Positions 35,380-46,470 of a stretch of DNA of 64,000 nt are shown piece by piece. The position numbers were made by a program, and so were the translations under genes. The stretch spans positions 1,054,001 to 1,118,000 of the forward strand of contig JBLDXI010000042.1 in the NCBI GenBank assembly GCA_047495785.1, in the 5' to 3' direction. Numbering within the stretch: position 1 is the stretch's first letter; the number at the start of each line of letters is the position of its first letter. Origin of the DNA: Lepidodermella squamata (Eukaryota > Gastrotricha). The notes under the pieces are model-generated. The model was not told the DNA's origin and ran no database searches. It saw only the letters and a list, made by a program, of their open reading frames with translations.

Positions 35380-36010
35380 TTATGGGTTCCAGCAGTTGGC
35401 CGGTTGGTCGTTGATTTTCGTCCAGAAGCGCTTGCCTGGCATAAGCTGCGAGTAGGCGTAGAATGCCCATCCGCCACTCGATGCGGATGCGGCGTTCCAC
35501 GTTGATCCGCAGAACTTGGTATCGCTCATGCCGACAATACTTACGCCAGTGGCATGTGTAGCCATAGTCCAGCCGGAACCATGTTGCGAGGCGCAGAGCG
35601 AATCGCCTGATGAGGCTGATGTCAAGTCGCTTCCTAATTCAAAGAATGAGTGACATACATTAAAAAAAAATTGAAAAATCATTGAAAATACCTTTAACAG
35701 GCGTAGTAAGAGCTGCATGGCCTCCGAGCCAGTTGTTGTAGAACACGACATTCATCGCGCATCCGTTGCAGGGCTGCATGGGGTAGCATGGCCGCGGAGA
35801 GTTGTCTCGCTTCACGCAAAGCACCGGCAAGACGCTGCTGCACGGCGTATCGCCCTGGTAGGCATTGCAGCCGTTACAACTCAGGCGATCAATGCCGAAT
35901 GTGGGGTTATGAGATTCGACCGACCACGTCATGCCTTTGCCTCCGGTCGCTTGGACGGAAGCGAATGCGAAACAAGCTACAAGAGCAGCAACAAGGCAAC
36001 CTGTGTTCAT
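35380..36010 (-). CDS. Barwin-B: second copy of the barwin/expansin-like secreted protein
   Basis: Exons 36010-35692 and 35633-35380 join in phase 1 over a 58-bp intron and give 190 residues. The product is nearly identical to Barwin-A: differences include A9 for V, GSDLTSASS for GTDLTSASS, and SDTKFC for SETKFC. Most nucleotide changes between copies are silent or in the intron, where Barwin-A gained extra A/T-rich sequence. The TATA box and the GATGCGGCATTTCCGC promoter block are conserved (36085-36130); the block CATTTCCGCTG is tandemly doubled here. The strong protein conservation suggests a recent duplication under constraint or gene conversion. It diverges from the truncated LamG-3 gene and converges on LamG-2. 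Confidence 0.78.
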
Positions 36011-36562
36011 AGTTGGTATTTTATAAGAAATATTGTATTAATTTTGAAAGTAAATTCTTATTTGAAAACTCGGCAAAGCGTCGGCTCAATTTATAGCTGT
36101 CAATCAAGGGGATGCGGCATTTCCGCTGCATTTCCGCTGCAGAAACGGATTCAGTTGTTCTCAACCAGAACGGTTTTTTGTATTGAAACGAGCTATTGAT
36201 ATAAACAAATATTTGAGCACGAAAAGGCAATTAAGTAACGCGTTGGTGATGTAAACAATATCATTTAATATAAGTAAGAACAGCTAGGTCACGAATTGAC
36301 ATGTTGCTCAATTGTCTTTTTGTACCCACAATTTTTTCATATCAATAGCACGTTTCTCCAGCGGAAATGTCGCTTTAACTGTGGCAACTAGGTTTCAAAC
36401 TTATTTTGTAGGAACTGCAATTAATTTTTCAAATTAAACCTACCGAGAGAAAAAGTTCCATCTTCATCTCCCATCAGCAATTCAACCGAAGAAATGAAAA
36501 AACTCGATGGTAACTAGTTCGGTAATTTTCGGTATTTTACCCGGTTTGACCGAATATATGCG

Positions 36563-37310
36563 GACCTTCTCAACCCCATTCCCGAACAAAAAAGTGCACA
36601 CTGTTTACGAGTTTTTTCGGTTCGCATATTTTTTTACGGGTTTTGTGGCTATTTTTTTCATCGCCAACGATGATTCATTCAGTCATTTGGAGGTTTTATT
36701 GCTGTTATTGGAGTATTTTTGTCAAAGTGCGAGAAATGCCCAAAAAAGTAGACGGCGCGTGCCAGATTTTTGCGAGGTTTGTCGTCATGAAAAAATTGCA
36801 CAGTGATATCACGAAAAAAATACGACTTTTTCTGCCATTCATGGAGTGGCGTTTTTTCGACTGATATCGACCCTGTGATTTTAATTGCTGTTTTGGGGTT
36901 CTTTAGGATTTAATTTGAAATTAGCGTAAAAATGTCGAGATTTTTTGCAATGTCAAGAAATCTCGAAAATGAAATATGGACTTGGCGCCGCAAAAACAAC
37001 CAAGTCCAAAGTGCAAGTTATTTATAAACCAATAAAAACAACATCATTTATGTGATCACTGGTGGCGTAGTTGATGAGGCGTTGGGCTGGTGCATCAATG
37101 ATCGATGGTTCGACACCCACCGCAGAGGCACATTTTTAATTAATTAATTAACCAATTAATTGAATCATATTACGATATTTCTGGCTATTTGTATTTTCTC
37201 GACATATTACGCTAATTTCAAATTAAATCCCAAAAAACCCTACTTGGAAATCACGTAAAAAAACACGAGAAAAGTCGCATTTGATAAACTTTTTTTTGTT
37301 CGGGTTGACA
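36563..37310. repeat. Composite inverted-repeat element with a tRNA-like core
   Basis: Inner arms 36895-36940 and 37197-37241 are reverse complements over about 43 bp (core GATTTAATTTGAAATTAGCG). Outer sequence near 36570 and 37300 also pairs weakly (CCCGAACAAAAAA). Between the arms, 37065-37130 has a possible Pol III A box (TAGTTGATGAGG) and B box (GGTTCGACACC), 28 bp apart. A clean tRNA cloverleaf does not form, so a tRNA-derived SINE or element fragment is more likely than a tRNA gene. Confidence 0.5.
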
Positions 37311-37372
37311 AGGGACAAGGGACCTTGTTACTATTCTCGTGATTATTATTATTTTTTAAATTAATTCTGGCC

Positions 37373-38486
37373 ATGAGAAGATGTGACCTCGCCTCTCATT
37401 TTAGCGTTTCTGAACCCTCTTCCGTGTACATAATTTCTCTGCTTGCGTTGCTTATGGGATACAATGAGTTTGCTGTAATAACAGGCTTGGTCATTTCTAA
37501 ATTCTCTTGCGGCATTATTCCTTCTGCGTCACCTTGGATCCACATCGGCGTAACCTATGACAAGGAATCGCAGCAAGTAACTGCAATTTGTGATAGAGAT
37601 TCTGTCTCACTGCCGAATGCTACTCCTCCAGCAACTAGCATCGAAATGGATTTTGCTCTAGCTCCCTATTCTGGGATGATTTCGTGTTTATCAATTTACA
37701 AGCACGCCCTGACCGCTCAGCAGCTATGGATCCTCCGTAAACGATGTCTGCAAATCCCCGCCGGCCAAATTTGGTTGCCAACGGCTTCGAACAGCCTGCT
37801 GCCTTCAAACATTGCCTCATGGCCTCTCGTCACCGATTTTAGTGACATCGTTAATCCAAGAGCTGATGCCGTAACCTCAGAAACTGGCCTTTATCGAATG
37901 ACTGGACCTTTCGGAGTTGACAACTCTGCGTTCTACTTCAATTCAACGCAACCCATCACCGTAACAGCTGATAAGATCAAACTTGGCAGTTTCACCATTG
38001 CGTTTTATGCCACGCTGACGAATCAATGGAACAGAGTGCTTATCGAGTTTGCTTCGTCCGGGCAGTCGCCGGGTCTATCAATTCTTTCAAATACGGCCAC
38101 ATCGTTCATCGTCAAGTTTTCCGAGTCAAATCAACGATTGGTAAACTGCCCCGGGTCTTCGGATTGGCATTTCATTGTGATCGATGTCACCACAAGCATG
38201 CAAACTCTGGTATGCGATAGAATGAGAGGCGTTGCCTATTACACGATTAACGCAGTTACATCAAGTGGGATGTTTCGTTTGGCTGGGTAATTTTTGCCAT
38301 TTTCGCAAAAGCTAGGTATTTATCCGTATAATATATCCATCTGATAGGTCGTGGGCAAGTCCAATCACGCCGCTAATGGGTAGCATCGCTTGCCTGAACG
38401 TATTCGACAGTACATCAGTGTCACGTGATCAACTGCGTATCGTTGAAATCAACTGCGCCATTTACTCCATCCCGGCTCTGCAATAA
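37373..38486 (+). CDS. LamG-3: 5'-truncated LamG/concanavalin-like gene
   Basis: Exons 37373-38286 and 38348-38486 join in phase and are uninterrupted. From GLVISKFSCGIIPS the product aligns with the long LamG exon of LamG-2 (HIGVTYDKESQQVTAIC, GMISCLSIYKHALTAQQLW, the last-exon motif GSIACLNVFDS). The signal-peptide exon, all cysteine-module exons and the first LamG exon are missing. The ATG-started head (residues 1-38) is unrelated and includes a hydrophobic stretch, VYIISLLALLMGY, that could act as a signal anchor. The body of the paralogue keeps its frame, so the gene may be expressed in truncated form. AATAAA overlaps the stop. Confidence 0.6.
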
Positions 38487-39442
38487 AACGCAAACAAACC
38501 CTTTCCGACCCGCCGAAGTCTTCCAAATTAGGATAACAATTATATGAAGCCGTTTAGATAGTAAAACTGTGATATTGTGAGAAAATTATGTATGCATTTA
38601 TGCTTGCTGACTAGACTTGAATGTTTTCATGTCTGATTTATTCTGGCAATAAAAAGTTGAGCACTCGCTGGGTCAGATACTATACCATCATCTGGGGCAA
38701 AATGAATTTTTGGCGGTTTACTTCACATCGGATTTGTTGTAAACATTTCAGTCTCGAGCAGACATTTTGAGCTTAAATTCCATTTTCATCTGAAGTTTTT
38801 TTCTTTAATGTCGCACCTCATCAGCGATTATCTCAGCATACTGGTCTCGCACAAAAGTTTGTGGCCCGCCCTTAGGACTTGAGAGTTATTAATCGAGCAA
38901 GTACCGATTTGCCGCCAGGGACGCTTCAAATGCCCAAATAAGGAATCCGAGCACCAAAACATGCTTCCGAACTAGGAAACTCGACCACTCGACGCTCGAT
39001 TGCAGACACCAAATTTTTTCTTATTCATGTAGTATTAAACTTTCTTGTTACAGAAATATCCAGAAATACCATCGCCAAGTGAGGGTTTTAATCCTGGAAT
39101 ATATATTACGAAAATATGCCCGGAAACACTTAGAATAATAATGTCAGGGTTCAAATGCGGTCAGAAGCGCTTTCAGCCGGATGCAATAAATAATTCCTCC
39201 GAGGCGCGGAAACAGTTTGACAACTACTGATTTAGTGTTAGTATGACATCAAAAAAGCGATCAATAAACCGCCGCTTCCCTTTTAAAAGTGATCAATTGC
39301 CCAAAATCGCGCCACTTGTTTTCATGCCGGTGGTTTTTCTGCGACCGGAAATTTGACGGGAAATTGAATCGTTTAGCCACAGCGCAGCAATTCAGACGCT
39401 CCACTTCATTTGCGTATCATCTCAAAACGAGTTTAATTTTCA
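38487..39442. other. Intergenic upstream of LGIC-2 with conserved promoter block
   Basis: No gene is supported. At 39346-39364 the block CCGGAAATTTGACGGGAAAT matches the element found 83-124 bp before the start codons of LGIC-3, LGIC-6, LGIC-7 and LGIC-8, so it probably belongs to the LGIC-2 promoter. Confidence 0.5.
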
Positions 39443-40734
39443 ATGGCGGTTTTCAATTTGCTTCTGTTCAATTTTTTGACGCCCGCAAGCGCTAATTCTG
39501 TTGGCGACGATATTCCACTCTTTAACCCAGATGCTGGCGAGTTTAAGGACCTGCTAATCACGCGTTGCCGTCTCGACAATCGCATTCGACCTGTCGCGAA
39601 ATTCGATGATACGGTGACCATATCGGTTTTGATGAAGGCTTACTTCTCTCGAGGAATTAACGAAGACGAACAGTCGTAAGAAACTCAAAAATATGAAAAT
39701 AAAAATGTTAAATTTATGAACGTAGGTTTTCGTTATATGGCGAATTCTCACTCCGATGGAATCACCCATGCGCCTCATGGCAGCACCTTTCGAATTATTC
39801 TCACATCAGAAACGTGGATTTCAAAGGTTCAGAAACTTGGACACCTATTATAACCCATATCAACGCGTTCGAAACGTCTACAATTGAGAGGTTCTTATTT
39901 TTAGAATTTGCCTTTTTTATCAACTAATTACATTTCGTTTATAGCCTGAGCCAAAGTGCCACAGTTGTTTACTTTCAAGATGGGCGGGTAACTATGTACC
40001 TCCAAACAACTTACAAAACCACCTGCAGTTTGAAGTGAGCTAACCAATGTCAAGCTAGATTCGAAAATAATATATTATGTCTACCTAGCTTCCTGAAATT
40101 CCCCTTCGACACGCAATCTTGTAACTTCAACATGGAGTCATTTTACAGCATGAAAATGACAGACTTCATCCTGCGAGAAGGGGGCATTCAAATATTGGGA
40201 GATTTTATGAATCCGAGTGAAATGTGGCTGCTGAATTCCTACAATGCCACGGTAGCTACGGGCCAGGCTGAGCTATCGGACTCCCTTAGGTACTCCCTTC
40301 TACGATTTACTTTCGAATTTGACCGCCGTTACGGATTTCATTTACTCACAATATTTTTCCCGAATATCTGCCTGCAACTGGTTCTGATCGCGGCTGGTTT
40401 CATGCCGCCGGAACACCCGGATCGACCAACATTTTGCATAACTGTCGTACTGGCCTATGCCGTTTCGCAATCGAGCATCAGTGAATCGATACCGAAATCC
40501 GCGGAAATTCCTTATATTTTGATTCTCCTAGCCGGTCAGATGGCGATTGCAGTGCTTTGCGCCATTTATTGCCTCATTTCGAATGATTTAGCCGGTAGGA
40601 AGAGGTTTCGACAAATTCAACCTAGCCCTATGAAAATGAGCATCATTCGTTTCATCGATTGGGTCGTTTTTGGATTCATCGCACTTTCCACTCTGTTAAT
40701 TGATGTTGTAGTTCTGACACTGATGATCAGGTGA
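39443..40734 (+). CDS. LGIC-2: orphan Cys-loop ligand-gated channel
   Basis: Exons 39443-39675, 39726-39890, 39945-40034 and 40089-40734 join in phase, giving 377 residues. The signal peptide is MAVFNLLLFNFLTPASA. The extracellular domain has the Cys-loop family opening RIRPVAKFDD and INEDEQS, WNHPCASWQH, and a 13-residue Cys loop ending FPFDTQSC. TM1 contains FHLLTIFFPNICLQLVL. M2 (DRPTFCITVVLAYAVSQSS, then ISESIP) keeps Leu 9', Asp -1' and Glu 20', which predicts cation passage. The TM3-TM4 loop is only about 20 residues. There is no YxCC loop C, so it is not a classical acetylcholine alpha subunit; the ligand is unknown. The intracellular segment SNDLAGRKRFRQIQPSPMKM differs from its neighbours mainly in this loop. 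Confidence 0.82.
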
Positions 40735-41069
40735 AAAAACATGTGATGAACAAGTAAAATTAACCTGAGCATTGCGGTCTGACTTCAGCTATTGTGCGCC
40801 GAAATTTTGCCAAGGTTATGGTGATGAATTTTTCGGGAACTCCGAAATTTCGAACGTCCAGCGGTTTCCCCTTCATCTTCTAGGAACATTGCACTTCTAC
40901 ATTCTCTTACATTCTGTACATTAAAATACATGTTCAAAAAGTTCATAAGTGCTGGATTATGCATTCCTACACAAGCATGGTCAAATTTTGCCATGGAGAA
41001 ACACATGTTTCTCTATGGTTAGAAATATTTCTCTATGGCAACCAATAATCTCTCTATGGCTTGAAACTG

Positions 41070-42460
41070 CCACAAAATTGGGTCACATTTTTTTCAACAT
41101 CAAATTTACTTTTTTCAACATCAAATTACTTTTTCTATCATCAAACTCTTTTTTCAACAGCAAATTTCGATATGTTAATTTTTGCGATCCACGCTTAATA
41201 AAGCCCTTGATGATGACTGATCCGGAAAAATAACAGAAAATTTGGGAGATGAATGTAGTTTATTGCTGTCGAACCCGTTTATAAAATAATAAAAAATTGA
41301 GTTAGCTATAATTTTTCAAAGTTACGGACAAATATGTGATTTTTGGCCGGAGCCAGTTCGAAAGAGTCCTGCAATGAAATGAAAATTTCAAAACACTGAA
41401 GAAATTTTTATTCAGTTTTTCCCTTACATTGAACGAGAAATCTGATCGTGCAGTAGGACTCAGAATATCAGCGCCCCGTCCACGATCCCTGCCGCGACCT
41501 CGGCCTCGTGGTTGTTGCTCTTGAGCGGTTTGCGGTCGAACATGAACTCGCCCTCGCCCGCGTTGTAGCTCACCCGATGACAGCGTTTCTGAGCATTCAA
41601 CAGGATGATTCGATGACGAGCGGCCTCGGCGACAGCCCCGCGGATTTTGAACCAGATCCCGAGTGTGATGTTCTGTGGGCGGTTGGTTTTGAGCCGTTGG
41701 ACAAGCGGAAAATGGTCTGCCGCGACTACGACCACGTAGCGACTCGGCTGGGGCAAAGCCAACGCCGACGAGTTCGCTTGACGCCGATTGACCGCGCCCC
41801 CGACCACGACCACGACCTCGTGCTGAGCTGGCATGAACTTCAGGGACTTCGACCGGTTCGTCGGCGGGCAGAGTTGACGCTGATCGGCCCCGACCACGAC
41901 CACGACCACGACCACGTGCTGAATCCGTTGTAACTGCAGCAGTCGGAGTACTCGACACCGGGCGGGTGGATGCCGGTCTTCCCCGACCAGGCGGCCTTCC
42001 ACGGCGACCTCGGCCACGTCCACGCAGTGTGCGACTTTCAGGGGGGATGGGGGGGGGGGGGGATCATCCCCCCCAGCTCGGCCGGGCCAGACAACAAAAT
42101 GAGAATTTATCCCACGGTTTTGTTAATTTTGAGAGGTTGTCGAGACTTTTCTTCGATTCGACCGAACAGCTGCATCGAGACACTTTACGGCGCAATCGTA
42201 ACAAAAAAATCACGCGCCAAAAATCAATTGTTGAAATGACCACCTTTGTTCGTTGGCCTGGCACGAGTCTAGGCCCCGCTTTCATCACCCGAGGTCATAA
42301 GCACTTCAAATACACAACTTCATCTTGAAAGTATATTTTTCCTTATAAAATAATTATTTCTGAAGTTTGCTGTTGAACAAAGAGTTTGATGATAGAAAAA
42401 GTAATTTGATGTTGAAAAAAGTAAATTTGATGTCAAAAAAAATATTTTCCACAAAATTGG
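41070..42460. repeat. Long inverted repeat enclosing the RG-rich gene
   Basis: The left arm 41070-41170 and right arm 42361-42460 are reverse complements over about 90 bp, with blocks such as CATCAAATTTACTTTTTTC, CAACATCAAATTACTTTTTC and ATCATCAAACTCTTT. Each arm is itself built from 'TTTTTCAACATCAAA' units. Outside, TCTCCATGG/CTATGGCA motifs recur on both sides. This is the layout of a transposon with terminal inverted repeats carrying one gene. Confidence 0.62.
41306..42080 (-). CDS. RG-repeat protein (arginine/glycine-rich)
   Basis: On minus, an open frame from about 42055 encodes blocks of (RG)n: TLRGRGRGRRGRP, SARGRGRGRGRGRSAS (twice with changes), RGRSRGRP and RGRGRGRDRGRG, separated by Ser/Thr/Pro-rich spacers. 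A 59-bp intron (41427-41369, GTAAGG..TTGCAG) joins SFNVR-preceding sequence to a last exon DSFELAPAKNHIFVRNF, stop at 41306-41308. A minus-strand AATAAA lies at about 41263. RG/RGG proteins usually bind RNA in the nucleus. The 5' end is unclear: a 15-bp poly-C tract lies at about 42048-42061 and no ATG is seen in the open part. The gene sits inside a long inverted repeat (see 41070). Confidence 0.52.
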
Positions 42461-43208
42461 GCAGCATTTTGCTCGGAATTGGCCTCAAAACCCCCAGAAA
42501 TCCATTTTCTCGATATTCTCACTAGAACAGCGAAAAAGCATTTTATTTAAAAGCAATATCACGTGCAAAAATGAAAATTTGAAAAATGAGGCGAAAAACG
42601 AGGTCGTCGAAATATATTGCTGGCAGCTGTCGCGAAACCTCTCTGGAACCCCTCGATTTGTTTGGCTGTGCCTAACTCGCTCGGGGTTCCAGATCGGGGG
42701 GAAATTATATTTCTCCATGGTTTGCCATAGAGTATTCCCTTATTATGGCGTTGCATCCCTTATCATTATTTGCTCATCACGCAAACGTAACATTTGCCTT
42801 TCCGATTTCGCTCGAATAGCTCGAATAGAACTATAAGGCAATCCTATAAGACTCCAGAGGCGCAAAGAGCCAATCTTTTATTTATTCCTATTCAATCGGC
42901 TAATATTTATGTTAGAAGCGAGAAAGGTTCGGCAACTACCAACTACTGATAGTTAATATTATAATATCTAAAATAGTACAACTTATGAATTATGAAATCA
43001 AATAATAAAAAAGCTTACATTTCGCTGCGATATGCTTTTCAGCTGAGCAAACAACCAATCTCGCTTTACCGAAATGTTGCCAAGCTAAAGATACACACCA
43101 CATAGCATTGGTTTATTCTACGACAGGAAATTTGACAGGAGATCATTATACTCATTCACACCGCTGCATTACCCAGTTTGTACCTCCCATGTCATACAGA
43201 TTTTTTCA
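42461..43208 (+). promoter_or_regulatory. LGIC-3 upstream region
   Basis: No gene is seen. CTGAGCAAAC at about 43043 and GGAAATTTGACAGGAGAT at 43126-43143 match motifs before LGIC-6 and LGIC-8; the second lies 83 bp before the start codon. These are candidate shared regulatory sites of the array. Confidence 0.5.
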
Positions 43209-44508
43209 ATGACATTTTTCTGTTGGATTATTGTCCAATTTTTTATATCAGTCGCTTCTGCTGCTATCGACGAGCAGATTCCGTTTTTCAGACCAGATGC
43301 AGGCGAGTTGAAGAACCTGCTCATCTCTCGTTGCGGCCTCGATAAACGCATTCGGCCGGTGGCAAAATTCGATGAAACAGTTTCAATATACGTTGCGATA
43401 ACGCCTTACTTCTTTCGGGGAATTAACGAAGACGAACAATCGTAAACTATTTTTAAGGATTTATAAATCGAATTTTATTGAATTTGAAATTTGAATCCAG
43501 ATTTTCGTTTTATGGCGAATTGTCACTTAGATGGAACCATCCGTGCGCGGCCTGGCAAAATATTTCAAATTATTCGCACATCAAAAACGTGGATTTCAAA
43601 GGTTCAGAAACTTGGACGCCGATCTTCACTCATACCAACGCATTCGAAATGTCAGCAATTGAAAGGTTTGAATGTAACGAACGCTTACAATCCCTTCGAT
43701 GATTGAGTTTGTAGTTTGAGTAAGAGTGCTACGGTGGTTTACTACTTTGATGGGCGTGTTACAATGTACTTTCAAACAACTTTCAAATCCAACTGCAATC
43801 TGAAGTAAGCCAAAAAGTCCGCAAAGCCTAATTTTCAAAATTGGAAATCTTCCCAGCTTCCTGAAATTCCCATTCGACAAGCAGTCGTGCAACTTCGAGT
43901 TGCAGTCATTTTTCAGCACATGGATGACAGAATTCCTGCTGCGAGATGGTGGCATTCAATTGCCAAGCGTCGCCGATTTTATAAACCCAAGTGAAATGTG
44001 GCAGCTGAATTCCTACAACGCGACTTATGAGACTGGCGAAACTGCGATAGCGGATTCACTTGGGTATTCAGTACTAAAATTCAAATTCGAGTTCGAACGC
44101 CGTTACGGTTTCCATTTGTTGACTATTTTGTTTCCGAATATCTGCCTACAGCTGGTTCTGATCGCCGCTGGTTTCATGCCGCCGGAACACCCGGATCGGC
44201 CAAATTTTTGCATAACTGTCGTACTGGCCTATGCAGTTTCGCAATCGAGCATCAGTGAATCGATACCGAACTCTGCAGAAATTCCGTACATCCTAATCTT
44301 CCTGGCAGGTCAAATGGCGATTGCAGTGCTTTGCGCCATTTATTGCCTCATTGCGAGTGATTTAGCCGGGCGAAAGCGTTTCCGACGAGTTCAAGCTAAT
44401 TATTTGAAAGTCAGCGTCATTCGTTTTATTGATTTCATCGTTTTCGGATTTATCCTACTAGCATCCGTTTTAATCGATGTCGTTGTTTTGACGCTGATGA
44501 AAAATTAA
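43209..44508 (+). CDS. LGIC-3: orphan Cys-loop ligand-gated channel
   Basis: Exons 43209-43441, 43501-43665, 43715-43804 and 43857-44508 give 379 residues. The signal peptide (FFCWIIVQFFISVASAA) precedes IDEQIPFFRPDAGELK. Family marks are KRIRPVAKFDE, INEDEQS, the Cys loop CNLN|FLKFPFDKQSC split by intron 3, and SEMWQLNSYNA before TM1. The pore segment is NFCITVVLAYAVSQSSISES, with 9' Leu and 20' Glu. The short cytoplasmic loop reads DLAGRKRFRRVQANYLKV and is basic. It is most similar to LGIC-2 and LGIC-4. Membrane channel, ligand unknown. Confidence 0.83.
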
Positions 44509-45178
44509 TAAAAATTGAAGTAAAGAAATTTAGCAGAAACTTTAAGTTTATTTTGCCAGTAAATCACGAATGAAACGTCCGGGTTTATAATGCTATAGTT
44601 CACCCTTTTCACCCCATTGTGCAAACTACAGGATGAGGGATGAGGCATATTTTAATGGTTTGTTTGCCTTTTCGAAGCTCCTTCTGGAGCCTGGATTTTC
44701 CCATCTTTGTGGAATCTAATGGCGAAACAACTTTCATCTCAAAAAGCTACAAACTATCATTTGCACGTTACATGTTTAAACCCAGAAACCCCTGTGGTTG
44801 GGAAGAGAAATCGATCAAGCTATTTTAAGGCTCATTACAAGTATCTTCTGCTTGGATCCTGTATCCTGTCGAATATTTGCGCATCATTAAAGATACAAAC
44901 TTACCTTTTCAATGCGATGCATTACATTACAACTGAGTAAACATATAGGATTTCGTTATTATCAGTATGAGCTGATAGTAAACAGAGCTGAGGCCGAATC
45001 ATTCGCTACACAACTTTCTCATTCGCGCTTGAATCGTTATTTGTTATTTTGCGGGCGAAAATTTAAGAGGGGATGTTCCAGTTCACTAGTTCCAAATCAA
45101 ATACACTAAATTTTCTTGAAATCGGAATTTATCCTTCTCAATTAGATTTTAAAGATTTCAAGCTGATCTCTATTAGCA
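44509..45178 (+). promoter_or_regulatory. LGIC-4 upstream region
   Basis: No coding support. ACTGAGTAAACATATAGG at about 44932-44949 is the local copy of the conserved GAGTAAAC motif, about 240 bp before the start. AATAAA-like sequence just after 44508 ends the LGIC-3 transcript. Confidence 0.42.
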
Positions 45179-46470
45179 ATGAAATACCTTCTCGCGTTTA
45201 TTACCAATTTTATATCTTATTCGGCTGCCGAGTCTATTGAAGACCAATTTCCGTTATTCAGGCCTGATGCCGGGGAGTTGAAGGAGCTTTTAATTGACCG
45301 ATGCGGCCTGGACAAACGCATTCGGCCTGTTGCGAAATTCGACGAAACTATGTTCATCAATGTCACGATAACCCCCTATTACTTTCGAGGGATAAACGAA
45401 GACGAGCAATCGTAAGAAAAAAAACAAAAAATCATGATTCCTGGTTTTTTCAATGTGGAATTTAGATTTTCGTTCTATGGCGAATTGCTGCTTAGATGGC
45501 ATCACCCTTGCGCATCTTGGCAACACATCTCCAATTATTCTCATATTAAAAACGTGGATTTCCAAGGTGCAGAAACTTGGACGCCGGTTTTCACCCATAT
45601 CAATGCGTTCGAAATGTCGGAAATCGAAAGGTTTGAATCTACGGATTCTTTCAGTCACTAAGAAGGTTTAGTGATTGCAGCTTGAGCAAGAGTGCCACGG
45701 TTGTCTATTTTTTCGATGGCCAGGTGACAATGTACTTTCAAACAACTTTCAAATCAACCTGTAGTTTGAAGTAAGGCTTGAACTATAAATAAATTCAATT
45801 ATCAATTGGAAAATTGTTTAGCTTTCTGAAGTTTCCCTTTGATAAGCAATCGTGTGCTTACGATTTGGAGTCTTTCTACAGCATGAGAATGACAAACTTT
45901 CTCCTGCGAGATGGAGGCATTCATATAGCGCGCGATTTTATAAATCCGAGTGAAATGTGGCAGCTTAATTCTTACAACGCGACGTATGCTACTGGTGAGA
46001 CTCAGCTGGCGGACTCACTTAAATACTCACTGCTGCGATTTACATTCAACTTCGAACGCCGTTACGGATTTCATATGCTGACAATTTTTTTCCCGAATAT
46101 TTGCCTGCAACTGGTTCTAATTGCCGCTGGTTTCATGCCGCCTGAACACCCTGACCGGCCGAATTTTTGTATAACTGTCGTGCTGGCATATGCAGTTTCG
46201 GAAGCAAGCATAAGTGAATCGATACCAAAATCCGCTGAAATTCCGTACATTATGATACTTCTAGCTGGTCAAATGGCGATTGCAGTGCTTTGCGCCATCT
46301 ATTGCCTCATTTCGAATGATTTAGCAGCGAGGAAGCGGTTCAGGCAAGTTCAGGCTAATCCAATGAATCTGAGCCTTATTCGGCTAATTGATCTCGTTGT
46401 TTTCTCATTCATCTTTCTTTCCACTTTTTTAATCGATGTCGTTGTTTTGGCACTTATGAAGAAGCAGTAA
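45179..46470 (+). CDS. LGIC-4: orphan Cys-loop ligand-gated channel
   Basis: Exons 45179-45411, 45466-45630, 45681-45770 and 45822-46470 give 378 residues. The signal peptide is MKYLLAFITNFISYSAAES. The extracellular domain keeps KRIRPVAKFDE, WHHPCASWQHIS and CSLN|FLKFPFDKQSC. M2 differs from all other copies: AYAVSEASISES carries Glu at 15' instead of Gln, adding a ring of charge near the outer pore if homomeric. TM3 is IPYIMILLAGQMAIAVLCAI. The loop is DLAARKRFRQVQANPMNL. The coding frame is clean. Confidence 0.82.

Noticed and set aside
37065-37130. True tRNA gene
   Set aside because: A-box and B-box-like sequences exist, but the acceptor and T stems do not pair properly.
41460-42328. Other long frames across the RG-rich region on both strands
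   Set aside because: The repetitive GC-rich unit keeps several frames open; only the minus-strand RG frame has a splice site, last exon and poly(A) signal.
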